DNA from: Tomocerus qinae
Taxonomy: Eukaryota; Arthropoda; Collembola; Entomobryomorpha; Tomoceridae
Direction: 5' to 3'
NCBI GenBank assembly: GCA_020055645.1
Contig: CM034548.1
Span: forward strand, 4,464,001-4,528,000
Length of the DNA stretch: 64,000 nucleotides
Shown here: positions 1 through 10,436 of the stretch, piece by piece
Layout: each line of letters starts with the position of its first letter
Position numbering within the stretch: position 1 is the first letter of the stretch
Made by a program: the position numbers and the translations under genes
Notes under the pieces: model-generated
Database searches by the model: none
Told to the model about the DNA's origin: nothing
Seen by the model: the letters and a program-made list of their open reading frames with translations, nothing else

Positions 1-309
1 GTTTAGAGAATTGGGCTTGCGCATTTTGCTTTTTTGCTTTTTTGCTTTTAAGGAGCCTGCATATAATACGTTTGCAGTTTATGGGAGGAGGAGGTACTCA
101 AAAGTGTTGCAGTCAGCACTTGCGTTACACTACACATTGTGGAGTGGGTTTTGCGTTACGTATAATATATGCAGGTTTCCTAGGTTCTCCCTACCACACG
201 TACAGACATATATATGGACAGGTAAATTTTCTACAATTACAATTATATATAGAGAATCAACCATTAATACACTGGGAGTGGGACTGTCTTTAATGTTAAC
301 ACTCATATG

Positions 310-1390
310 TAACCAAGGAGCTTTAACTGGTGTGCACATAGAGGTGTAGAATAGAGTCTGTGAGGGTAAATCTGAGAGGCTATCTGGCGGGGCTTCAGCT
401 TAACCATGCAATATGCAATTTCCTACTTATATTTTCGAATTGATTTTTGATGTATGTCAGTTGGCCGCATTTGAATGATGTTTACATCATTAGATTTGTC
501 TTGTCCAAATTGACAATGTCTGTAAGTTAGAAGGGCCGAGGAGGTGCGGTGTTACAGTTATAGAGGTTTCAAATTCGAAATTTAACATTAGTAGGGTACC
601 ACTTTCGGAGCTAAGCTCCTTCTGCTTTCTAAGATCTTCCTACCTAGTCCAAAGCGTTACACAAGGGGACCACATTGTGGTGTGGTATCCTTGGTTTCTC
701 TTCTGCTTTATCAGGAGAGTTCAGCTACTGTAGGGACAGAATAAAGTGAGACTGATTTTTGGTTTCCCTCCACTTTGCATGGTTACTTTTATGAGTTATG
801 TACTTCACCCGAAATAATATAAAACGTCGCATGTTTTAGATTGACTGCAGCGTGTTCGTTCGTGTGAAGTACAAGAGGCAGCTCATAAAAGTAACCATGC
901 AAAGCGGAGGGAAACCAAAAATCAGTCTCACTTTATTCTGTCCCTACAGTAAGCATTTTGCGCGAATATCTATAGGGGATGTTTTCGTTTCTTATCCGAT
1001 TGTTGCGAAAGAAAACTGGTAATATTGTCCTTTTTAGTGCCTATATGGACCCTCCGGATAAAACCGTTGACATTCCTTGGGTGCACTATGTTCCTAGTTC
1101 CCAAGTTATCAATTGTTTTTGAAAGTGACCTAATCTAAATAATTTAAGGAACCCTAGTCATCCTCCCTAATTGGCTATACCAGAAGAGCTTTAACTGGTA
1201 TGGTATCTCTTTTGTTTTATCACGAGGGTTCAGCTAGGCACTTAGCGTGAATATCAATAGCGGATATTTTTCCTCCTTTATTCGGTTGTTGCCAATGACA
1301 ACTGGTAGGATTTGTCCTTTATAGATATTCACCTAAAGTGTATATCTGTACCCTCCTGAGAAAACCGAAGACATACCAAGGGATACCACT
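310..1390. repeat. diverged direct duplication with nested MITE
   Basis: Two related blocks lie at about 680-1080 and 1186-1380. Both contain, in the same order, a 'gttcagcta' word, 'cgaatatc/tgaatatc', a 'ggttgttgc'-like word, 'aactggta', 'tttgtcctttta'-like text and an 'aaaaccg...gacat' end. A shorter piece of the same family ('gagctttaactggt') recurs near 318 and 1188. The first block is interrupted by the 222-bp MITE at 728-949 and the second is not, so the second acts as an empty site. No protein similarity was seen. The ORFs in 11-349 are short, overlap one another on both strands and are judged non-coding. Confidence 0.55.
728..949. mobile_element. 222-bp foldback MITE with TA target duplication
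   Basis: The element starts CTGTAGGGACAGAATAAAG and ends with the reverse complement. The two arms, about 80 bp each (728-808 and 868-949), are nearly perfect inverted repeats around a short centre. TA flanks both ends (726-727 and 950-951). A TA duplication and long terminal inverted repeats without coding capacity are typical of Tc1/mariner-derived MITEs. The related uninterrupted block at 1186-1380 reads through the insertion point after 'gttcagcta'. Confidence 0.8.
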
Positions 1391-1923
1391 TACCACACCA
1401 CTTAGTTAAACACCTTGGCAATACCCATTTAATTTTTTTTATCGCTGCAGTTTATTAGTAACTAGGGCACCCTTGCCCTGCACCCGACATGTAGTTTTAG
1501 GGAAATAAAAAGGCCTTGGGTTTTTGATCAGTTTTCCATTGTCTGTGGCCGGGTCTATTTTCTTATCCGATACCGAATATAGTATCCTCCGATAGCTTTA
1601 TCAAGTCTACGATTATAGTATAGAGATAACGCAAGTGCTGACTGTAATACTGTACCTCCCAGCAACTGCACACTTTCCTTAAAAGCAAAATGCTCATGCC
1701 CAGTTCTTCTAAACCACGGAAATGAGTTGTTTCAAAATAGGCCACCGTAATTGTCAGGTATCTCAACTATACGTGAAAAATGAAATGAAGTTCTGTGGTC
1801 AGTGGTGGAATCTTTGTAATTAATTCATAAATTCAGCTAATGGTTGATTAATGCCTATCTTTCCAAATTTATTCTGGGTTACTTGAAGCTTATGAACTTT
1901 TTAAATTACAATTTATATATGTA

Positions 1924-2031
1924 GTAGGCTGGGAGGGATAAAATGTGCCTCTCAGACTAGACTGGGAGGGATAGCTCTGTACCGCTAGCGGTCCCTAACC
2001 ATGAGGTTTCAGTCTGGGAGGGATATGTCGT
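1924..2031. repeat. fragment related to the 11,093 MITE family
   Basis: The words 'ggctgggagggata', 'ctctcagactaga' and 'gtctgggagggata' recur here. They are the same words that form the terminal inverted repeats of the element at 11,093-11,375. No complete inverted-repeat pair is visible, so this looks like a partial or rearranged copy. Confidence 0.5.
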
Positions 2032-2154
2032 AAAGGATTGATATGAATGATCCCATGTGCATAAGTGCCACAAATATCGCAGATGCTCAAAACAGCCATT
2101 TATTTTAGGTATTTATAAACAATCGCAGATTGATGTATATGGCTTTTAATGTGC

Positions 2155-2245
2155 AAAATACTTTCGGTAAATTCCCGGTATTACCGGTAATTTATTACCG
2201 AATTTCCCGGTTAGCGGTAATGCGAATTTACCGGTTTTTGGATGC
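2155..2245. repeat. ACCGGTAA/CGGTAAATT inverted-repeat cluster
   Basis: A 90-bp stretch is built from alternating forward and reverse copies of 'cggtaaattc', 'ccggtattaccgg' and 'attaccg'. It can fold on itself and resembles a degenerate MITE end or foldback. Nothing coding is seen here or in 2246-3155 beside it; that stretch is AT-rich and holds one 22-bp palindrome centred near 3068. Confidence 0.4.
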
Positions 2246-3160
2246 CCTAATTGAAACTTGATCCATATCATCTTAGGATAACATGGCATACTCTGTAATT
2301 TCAGAAGACTTTATTTTGTCGTCTTTCCTTTTTCCTTCGTTTTGACCCTTGTTGTTGTGTCTCTTGATAACTAAATAAAGTACCATAAGTTATAATAATT
2401 TAGCCCACAAGTGTTAACGTGCTAATATTTTATACATCAGCTACAATTGCAAATTAAAATAATAACCTGCTTGATGGTTAAGAAACAATTATTTTCCTTC
2501 GGAAATATCACACCTAGCAAAAATTCCTAACTGATGGTGGCCATTAATATTAGTGTTTTTGGTACACAATTTGGCTTTTCAGAAGAATTAATAAAGCGAG
2601 CTTCGGATCCGACCCTGGTTCCATCTATCGCATACTCTGTGTATAAAAAGTATTAAAAATTTTAAAAAAATACAAACGTATTTTATAAAGATGGAATGTA
2701 TTTACTTGTAGCTATGTGTAATAAAATACATATAACTAAGTATTTTAACAAAATAAATTATAATATTAATATAGGTTAAATGGCAAATATAATTCGAACT
2801 ATGAAAGGCGAACACAGTGTAACATTGTGCTTCCATGGAGCTATAATAGTTCTTTCGAATAGGTAAAAGGGTTGTAATGAATTATTCTGAAAAATGATGA
2901 ATCCGAACTTACTTTCATTCAAGTCGAAAAGAAAAGTGTTTTCTCATATATATCATACGTTTGCCTCTCTTCTGTCTGTTTCCTGATGAGAAATCATTTC
3001 TCCGCAGTACTCCATTATGAAATTTCCTTTGCCAACAGACTCACCGATGTACAATCCATGTACATCGATCGATGTACATCCCAATTACTTGAGATGTCCT
3101 GACGCTGCATTTTTACCTGAAAAATTATTAATTCCGTATTGTACTGTTATGAATTGTAGC

Positions 3161-3580
3161 TGTTGAGTGACGATTATCTACCCGATAAAAGTATCAACGG
3201 TTCGAATGTTAGTTAACTGTTAAACTATCAACTATAGGCCAATGCCAACAAAATAATCGTTTTTGTGAACAGTTGCTATTAACTAGATTTAGGTGTAATT
3301 TATTCGCCGCAGCTAACACCAAAACTAGTACAATCAATTCACAAATTAAACAGAAAATCAGAAAATATTAAATTATCGATAGAGCAGTTAGGTACGCATA
3401 CCATGGGAAAACTCACTCTACGACTTGATCGGTTGAGCTCTACTCTCAGACTGAATAAGAATTACAGGATAAAACAAGATAGAAAATTAATACAAAGAAG
3501 TAACAAGTAACGCGCGCCACCAAACAGAATTGCATAAATAGATGGCGTGCACATACTAAATCTACATATTACATTTAACA
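3161..3580 (-). repeat. 3' LTR of the BEL/Pao element
   Basis: This 420-bp LTR begins TGTTGAGTGACG and ends TTTAACA as read on the plus strand, with the canonical TG...CA ends. It differs from the partner LTR only at 3527 (G here, A at 9375). A polyadenylation signal AATAAA for the element's strand is at 3304-3299 (tttatt on the plus strand). Confidence 0.96.
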
Positions 3581-3600
3581 TCACTCCCACCTTCTTTTGT
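3581..3600 (-). other. polypurine tract of the BEL/Pao element
   Basis: On the element's strand the bases just before the 3' LTR read AAAAGAAGGTGGGAGTGA, purine-rich and directly abutting the LTR. This is the expected place for the plus-strand primer. Confidence 0.75.
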
Positions 3601-3687
3601 GGAAGCAAAAGAAAAGAATAATCAATTAAATCATGAAATAAAATGAAATAGTAAAAGAAATAAGTAACGAATTCACTTTCACTGCAC

Positions 3688-5946
3688 TTAATAATTAAGT
3701 CTCTTAGGGACTTTCACTTTTCTCCCGGAACGAGTAGTCTTTTCCAATTCCTCATTCACTGGGACCAGCGGCTCGGCAACTTTGACGATCTCCCTTCCCT
3801 CGGATGGAAATTCATTAGGTGACGAAACTTCTAACGGGTAAATTCTTTGGACAGGCCGTAAAAAGTTTCCAGTCGTAGTTTTCACTCGTACAACTCGAAC
3901 ATGTCCGTCTCTTCCCCGAGTCAGCTCCACAATCCTAGCGAGAATCCATTGCCATCTTTTCTTGTTGTCATCTCCAACAAGAACAACATCGCCAACACGA
4001 AGCTCGAACATCTTCTTCTCTTTCTGGCGCTGCACAAGTTGCGATAAGTATTTTTTCCGAAATCGCATCTTGAAGTCATCCAGAATATTCTTCCTCTCTC
4101 TATACAAGGTCTGGTAATCTCTAGTGTTCAAAAAGTCCAAATCCGTGTAACTTACAGCCGGAATCTCGTTCATGAACATCGCAGGTGTCAATGGGATAAG
4201 GTCTTCTGGGTCTTCGGTCACTGTAGTGAGGGGTCGGCCATTTTTATAAGCTGCAACACTGCTCAAATAGTTCCGCAACTTATTTTCGCCAATTTTTCCA
4301 TTTCCAAGGATTTTCCGCAGTAAATCTTTCATGGATCTGATGAGACGCTCCCACCAGCCTCCCCACCAAGCTCCAGACGGGGGATTAAACTTCCACTGAA
4401 TTTTACGAAGCCCACAGTCTCTGGTAACTTTCTCCCAATTAATTTTCTTGAAGGCAGTGACAGCGCCGACAAAGTTCGTGCCGTTGTCACTAAAAACAAC
4501 TGAAGGTCTTCCTCTTATATCCGTAAATCTTGTAAAAGCGGCGAGAAAAACTTCAGTGCTAATCGAATCCACTAATTCGAAATGCACACATCTGTAAACC
4601 GCGCAGGTAACGATGAGAATCCAAATTTTCTTTTTATCTTTCAGCACCAGCGGTCCAGCCAAATCCACACCAACCGCTTCAAAAACTTTAGCTGATTTAA
4701 CACGATCTGCTGGAAGTGGCGCTGGAACTACATTTAACTTTTTTGCATCAAATCGGCGACAAGTGGTGCACTTCTTCACGATTTTCCTTATAGCTCTGCG
4801 GCCTTGCAAAATCCAATATTTTTCGCCAAGCTTGCCCATAAGGAACTGTACTCCTGAATGTCCGTGCCACTTGTGCTCTTCTTCTATAATCTGGTCAACA
4901 ACAGGGTGTGAGTGAGGAAGTAGCTTAGGGAGGCGAAATCCAAGTGTATCTTCACGATTCAAAAGCTTGGTTTTCACACGAACAATTCCCTCCATGTCTC
5001 TCTCAACACGAATACCGTCGATGATTTCGCAATGTTTTGGAAAAACTTCTCTTTGAATAAGTATGACCACAGTCTTGTCGCTGTCCAAGATTTCCTCCAC
5101 TGAAAGGAATCCTTTTCTAACGGTTTTCCCACGGCAGTTATTCACGAATCTCTTGATCCACGCAACAATTCGAATATTTGAAAAATAACTTGAAGTAATC
5201 AAATACCAAGGTGCTATTTCTTCAGCGATGACCATTGATACTGTTGCTCCTTTTTTCTTTTCACTAAGAACTTCTACTTCATTAACAGCTGGAACTTCCA
5301 CTGGCCATTCTTCTCGCGATCTTCTCAGCCATTCCGGTCCCTCCCACCATCGCGAGTCAGCTAATTGAGATGGGCTGCAACCACGGGACGGCAAATCGGC
5401 GGGATTGTCTACACCAGGGATATGTCTCCAGTCTTCTGCCCGGGTTAATGTTAAAATTTCTCGGACTCTGTTCCCTACGAACGTTCCCCAATCGTCGTTT
5501 CTCCAAATCCAGGAGAGAGCGGTAGAGGAATCACTCCAACAGAAAATGGGAACATCTTTCATCTCCAAGGCACTAATGACTGAATTGACTAATCTGGCTC
5601 CGATTGTACAGGCTAGTAACTCGAGTCGGGGTATAGTCATTTTCTTGATAGGGGCCACTCTCGATTTTGCTTGTACAAGTTGGACAGAAACTTCACCTTC
5701 CTCATGTGAACGAGTGTAAACAGCCGCAGCATAAGCATCCATACTTGCATCACAAAACAGATGACACTCCCAATTTTCACGTGATCCTAATCCTCCAGTA
5801 AAATTACTAGGAATCAGAATCCTCTTCAAATGGTGTAATTCGTCAAACCAATTTTGAAAACGAATTTTCCAGTTGTCACTTAACTCGTCATCCCATCCAG
5901 TCTTGTCAGTCCACATATCTTGAAGCATTTTCCTTGGACAAACCAT
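3688..5946 (-). pseudogene. BEL/Pao pol, C-terminal part: RNase H, integrase
   Basis: This 752-codon open frame is the last piece of the polyprotein. Near the N terminus, CDAS (D66) and the later WSDSS (about 137-141) belong to the RNase H/Pao peptidase A17 region. An H2C2 zinc-binding domain follows (histidines around 358-363, C393 and C396). The integrase core has D428, D487 (FSDNGTNF) and E533 (WWERLIRS), so the DDE triad is intact. The C-terminal 110 residues resemble the DUF5641 module that follows integrase in BEL elements. The frame overlaps the upstream piece by 67 bases in another phase, so the first ATG is probably only an internal methionine after a frameshift near 5981-5983. Expression as a separate protein is not expected. 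Confidence 0.93.
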
Positions 5947-7358
5947 AACAGGACAGAGTAAGCCGAGTGGGTCAAATATTTGCTGATATAAGACAAAATT
6001 TTCCGCTTCGTAATTATTTCAGGAAATTCTGCAAAACTCAAATCAACTTTTATAATATCTGTATTAAAATTCCAGATTAATCCTAGGACTGACGTCTCAG
6101 AGTCGGCACCGTAGGTATCCAAATCGTTATTCTTATCCGTACACTGCCACATACGCAATTCCATTTTAGCTTCCTCCATCAATCTTGTAGCCTCGGCCTT
6201 GAAATTTTCGTACTCCTCAACTGTGTCCACGGATGTGACACAATTGTCGACGTACAAAGATCGGAGTAGCTTTTCACCAACACACTGGTATTGTTTATCA
6301 ACTGAGTGTAAATGGAACTCGATGACTGCGGCCAATAAAAACGGACTACAGTTCACACCAAACACTACTCGCTTGTGTCTGTAGACTCGTAATATTTTCT
6401 TGACAGGATCCTCCCACCATAGGAACCGGAGAAAATCCCTGTTCTCTTTCTTGATCTCAATCATTAAAAACGCTTTCCTTATATCTGACACGACTCCTAT
6501 CTTCTTTTCTCTGAAGCGCATCAAAATTGAAGGAATCAACTCGAGTAAGTTCGGCCCCTTCTCAAGACAGTCATTGAGGGAGGGGGCTCTTCCACTTTTA
6601 CACGACGCATCAAATACCGGGCGAATAGGTGTAGTAACACTTGAAGGTTTAAACACCGCCCGATGTGGTAAATAGTGACAAGAGTCTTTTACTTGACTTT
6701 CACTAACCTTTTCAATTATCCCTTCTGCAAGCCAGGAATCAAAAATCTTCGCATACTCTTCGTACTTTCCTTGAGCCTGCAGCTTGGAGGTAGTTGAAAT
6801 AAGTCTCTTTTCAGCAATAGCCATATTATTAGGGATTTTCTGCTCTCCATCGACCCAAGGTAAACTCACAGCATACCTTCCGTCTTCACAACGAGTAACA
6901 GTATCCAAAAAATGTTTTCTTGCCTCAGCTTCTTTTTCTATTTTCGATTTGCTCTGCGAAGGGTCACGGATCCCAATAGTGTCGAGGCTCCACAACTGCT
7001 CAACGGAAGAGTCAGATATATGCATATCAATGACAGTCATTCCAATGCTGCCTGATTCAATCTTCTGATATTCGTGACGTTCCCCCATCAGTATCCATCC
7101 AAGTAGAGTCTCAATTGCAGTCAATCCATTTTTCAACTGATGTTTCTTCCCAGTCAAAAGTCGTGCAAACATGTCGGCTCCAATAAGAATATCGATATCG
7201 GGGTTGGTATCACCAATGTCACTAATCCAGATTTTCTTCTGCTTCAACTCCGCCATCCAAGGACCACGAGACATGCGAGGAATTTCTCCACAGATCTTTT
7301 CTTTGTCCAGGACCGTAAGTTGCGTAAAACCACTTCCCAAGGCATTTTTCAATTTCAC
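5880..7358 (-). pseudogene. BEL/Pao pol, middle part: protease end and reverse transcriptase
   Basis: This is a 492-codon open frame. Residues about 50-95 (ILIGADMF...LLGWILMGE) are the second half of the DUF1758 aspartic-protease region. Reverse transcriptase occupies roughly 228-400, with DIRKAF (catalytic D292) and the YVDN box at 369-372; an N in the last position of this box occurs in BEL/Pao elements. The C-terminal 30 residues leave the expected frame after a break near 5981-5983, and the correct continuation is in the next frame. The 5' side is cut off by another break at 7417-7418. Neither end is a genuine start or stop. Confidence 0.92.
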
Positions 7359-7414
7359 TTGGAATTTCTGGTGTCTTATAGGTTCAGTCTGTACTCCACC
7401 AAATAAACAATGAA

Positions 7415-8257
7415 TTAACTCTCTTCACTGATTACTTGAAGGTTAATATCTTGCGCTAGCTTCTTGGTAATATAATTTCGTTGTGATCCAGGATCGTAGA
7501 ATATACGCACTTCCTTGGCACTATTACCTTTCACTAGTTTCGCTTTCAGAGTACCGAGAATGACTTGCGAAGAACAGACCATATAATCGGATGTCGTATT
7601 AACATTTTCATTTTCCTTCACAAGGTTTTGACTATTGGAATTTTTATGTGCCGGTAAATCAGGACACATAACTATCACATGTCTTTTAGTACAAAGTGGA
7701 CATCTGACATGACATTTGCACTGATCAGATCTATGTCCAAAAAATAAGCAAACAAAGCAATGATTCTTTTCTTGAAGAACCGCCCTTTTCTCATCTAGTC
7801 CCATTCTTTGGGCTTTGAAGCACTCCTTACTTTCATGGGGTTTAGTGCAGAAAACACAGCATTTTGTTTTCTCCCCCACAAATAGTCCAGCCACAGTTGG
7901 AGGGTCTTCATCTGTTTCACTATTTATCTTTTTCTTATTTTGAACTTGAGACTTACTTTCTTTGTTCGAAGTCTTGTTCTTGTCTTTCTGAGGTTCTGAA
8001 AATCCTGATCGCACTAAGGCACGTTGATCTTCATTTTCGACCTCTTTCCGCAGAAATTCCATAAGATAGTCCAACTCACTTTTCGGAGGGTTAAGCAGTG
8101 AACCATCACTTCCATAAAACGAACTCCGCTGCCAGGCAATCAGCACATCGGCGGGGAGACTGGATTCCACAAGGGGATATAAAAATACAGCAGTTTGGTC
8201 TTTAGTCACACCCAATGATTCCAATGCATGTAGATGGGACTCCAACTTGTCGTACAT
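7415..8257 (-). pseudogene. BEL/Pao gag C-terminus, zinc knuckles and protease start
   Basis: This is a 280-codon open frame. A charged linker leads to a Cys-rich region: a CX2C...C pattern from 134 to 146, then C167-C170-H175-C180 (CX2CX4HX4C) and C186-C189-H193-C198, which are nucleic-acid-binding knuckles. DPGSQ at 255-259 is the aspartic-protease active-site region. The usual retroviral form is D-S/T-G, so the proline is a variant at this position. The frame runs into a stop at 7415-7417 beside a short AA run (TT on the coding strand). The similarity continues in another frame. Confidence 0.9.
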
Positions 8258-8982
8258 CGGTGCAATTTTCCCACTATCACGACAAAATCTCTATTTAGTA
8301 CTAACTTATGTAATTCCCTTACATACAGTTGTTTTAAAAGCTTCTTATTTCCAAATCTCTCCTTCAAAGCTTCCACTGCTTTCGGGTGGTTCTCCGGAGT
8401 CTGAGGATATCTTGATATGACGTCACGTGCTCTCGTTCCTTGGACCATTGACTGGACAAGATATTGGAACTTGTCACTTGCATCCAAAGTCGGATCGTCG
8501 TGAATTTTCTGGAACTGAGACCAAAAGCTCAGCCACTCCAGTAATTCGCCATTGAACTTCTTAATTCGCACTTTAGGTAATTTATAATTTCTTTTCATAC
8601 CGACCGTAGACTCGGCAGCTGTATATTCACTGGCTGTCGGACTAGAGGGCTCTTTTTCTAAAATCTTGTTAATCTTCAGCTTCATAAGCCTAATCTTATC
8701 TTCATACTCTTCGGCGGACAAAGCCTCAGCTTCCTGCTCATCTTCAGTAGCATCCGCATCCAAAAGAGCACTCCAAATTTTCGCATCGATGGCTTTGAGA
8801 TTTGACATGAGGTCATCCAACTTGTCGACGAGAAACTGCAATGTTTCAACGTCATGCTGGTCCTTAGCCAATTCTCCTTCAGCCCTGGTCACCGTCTTCG
8901 TCGTCGAAGCTCGAAGAGGTGTTCTGGTCGCTATTAATCGATCCATAATAGCACTAAAAGATTTGTGACAACAGTTTACCAA
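8206..8982 (-). pseudogene. BEL/Pao gag N-terminal part (DUF1759)
   Basis: This is a 258-codon open frame beginning just downstream of the primer-binding site. Either the ATG at 8982 or the one at 8946 could start the polyprotein; the second gives the MDRLIATRTP start. Residues about 45-110 are rich in acidic and basic residues and probably form a coiled coil. Residues 136-230 match the DUF1759 gag domain of BEL/Pao elements (KLPKVRIKKFNGELLEW...). The last 25 residues are out of frame, because the reading phase shifts at the AAAA run at 8284-8287 and the continuing protein is in the overlapping frame that starts at 8257. Confidence 0.9.
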
Positions 8983-8985
8983 CTG

Positions 8986-9003
8986 ATCACGTCGGGGTCA
9001 CCA
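8986..9003 (-). other. tRNA-Trp-type primer-binding site
   Basis: The plus strand reads ATCACGTCGGGGTCACCA, the mature 3' end of eukaryotic tRNA-Trp including CCA as I know it from the conserved sequence. On the element's minus strand this is a standard 18-nt primer-binding site, five bases inside the 5' LTR. Confidence 0.85.
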
Positions 9004-9008
9004 ATAAA

Positions 9009-9428
9009 TGTTGAGTGACGATTATCTACCCGATAAAAGTATCAACGGTTCGAATGTTAGTTAACTGTTAAACTATCAACTATAGGCCAATGCCAACAAA
9101 ATAATCGTTTTTGTGAACAGTTGCTATTAACTAGATTTAGGTGTAATTTATTCGCCGCAGCTAACACCAAAACTAGTACAATCAATTCACAAATTAAACA
9201 GAAAATCAGAAAATATTAAATTATCGATAGAGCAGTTAGGTACGCATACCATGGGAAAACTCACTCTACGACTTGATCGGTTGAGCTCTACTCTCAGACT
9301 GAATAAGAATTACAGGATAAAACAAGATAGAAAATTAATACAAAGAAGTAACAAGTAACGCGCGCCACCAAACAAAATTGCATAAATAGATGGCGTGCAC
9401 ATACTAAATCTACATATTACATTTAACA
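9009..9428 (-). repeat. 5' LTR of the BEL/Pao element
   Basis: This 420-bp copy is the same as 3161-3580 apart from A at 9375. As the upstream LTR for the minus-strand element it should carry the promoter. It is followed by the primer-binding site at 9003-8986 and flanked on its outer side by target repeat GTAGC at 9429-9433. Confidence 0.96.
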
Positions 9429-9859
9429 GTAGCAATAACATTTGATCTATTGTAGTTGTATTAATAATCTCATTTGTATTTATGCCCGAATTTCTATATA
9501 TGTGATTAGGATGCTAATATTAGTGATATACAGGGTTAGTATTTAGTTAGTTATATACAGGATTTTTGCATGTACTTTAATTTCATAAACTAAATACCTG
9601 TGACCAGTTTCTTCTACTCCATTCAGTTTTCCCAGTAAGTCGAACGGTAAAGAGTTGCATTGGTGTAATTCTTGCAACCTCGGCCACAATTCTTGCCTTC
9701 AGTTCAGCAATTTCTTGAGCTCTAGTTTCGTAAATCTTAACTTAAGATGGCACGAAGGAAGAAATGCCATTTGTCAAAATCTGGCATCTTTTTCCATCAT
9801 CAGGCCTGCCCAATGACAGAAGGTAAGTGAACTTTGATTAACTCAATTCAGTAATTCGT

Positions 9860-10086
9860 CCTCTTTTGTTCCCATTAGTCCCCATTCGTCCTCATTCGTC
9901 ACCATTTGTTCTCATTCGTTCTTATTGGTCCCCATTCATCCTCTTTCTCCTCATTCGTTCCAATTTAGACATCTGTCCTTTTTCGTCCCTATTCGTCCTC
10001 TTTCTCCTCATTCGATTCAATTTAGACATTCGTCCTCATTCGTCCCCTTTCGTCCCCTTTCGTCCTCTTTCTCCTCATTCGATCCA
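9860..10086. repeat. pyrimidine-rich tandem repeat (CCCATTCGTCCTC type)
   Basis: Degenerate 10-12 bp units around 'cattcgtcctc' are repeated throughout. From about 9,940 they are organised in longer units ending 'ctcctcattcgattcaattt'. One strand is almost purely C and T. The 96-codon ORF across it reflects the repeat and is not considered a gene. Confidence 0.8.
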
Positions 10087-10400
10087 ATTTAAATCAAATC
10101 AATCAAATCAAATCATAGCTTTATTGTCAATCTGCATCAGACATATCCAAACATGATATAATGTTCTCCAGCAACAGACATGGAGTACAATTTGTCAAAC
10201 TAAATATACTTTAACACAAAAATGAATTGTAATTCCACAAGTCAAGGAAAGAACATAATTATTACAAGGATTTAATGTAAATTAATGAACTGTTTTTAAA
10301 TTCAGGTACGGAAGATATATTCTTAAGTTCATACGGCAGACCATTCCACTCTAGGGCACCTCTTATAATACACGAGTTTTTTGTTTTACAAGCCTTTTAA
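10087..10400 (-). mobile_element. 5'-truncated non-LTR retrotransposon 3' end
   Basis: On the minus strand the 5' part translates in one frame to a peptide containing IIRGALEWNGLPYELKNI. This resembles the C-terminal end of LINE reverse-transcriptase ORFs (W-N-x-LP motif). It is followed by about 200 bp of 3' UTR, an AATAAA signal and a tail of 'gattt' repeats (10,087-10,115). The same 3' UTR end recurs at 37,954-38,047. Clade not assigned. Confidence 0.7.
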
Positions 10401-10436
10401 GGTCCTCAGGAAATGTTGAAACAACTAAAGGAGGTA

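Larger units (their letters stand above)
3156..9433 (-). mobile_element. full-length BEL/Pao LTR retrotransposon with 5-bp target duplication
   Basis: The element is 6,268 bp (3161-9428), bounded by 420-bp LTRs and by the direct repeat GTAGC (3156-3160 and 9429-9433). It reads on the minus strand. Domain order is gag-like DUF1759, CCHC zinc knuckles, DPG aspartic protease (DUF1758), reverse transcriptase with YVDN, Pao-type RNase H/peptidase A17 region, H2C2 zinc-binding domain, DDE integrase and a DUF5641-like tail. This is the BEL/Pao order. The LTRs differ at one position in 420 (3527 versus 9375), indicating recent insertion. The frame, normally one long polyprotein, is broken at about 8284-8287, 7417-7418 and 5981-5983. 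Each break is consistent with loss of one base, so the copy as written would not give a full polyprotein. Confidence 0.95.

Noticed and set aside
9860-10086. possible CRISPR-like or regulatory array
   Set aside because: The units are degenerate, contiguous and without unique spacers; it is a simple pyrimidine tandem repeat in a eukaryotic genome.
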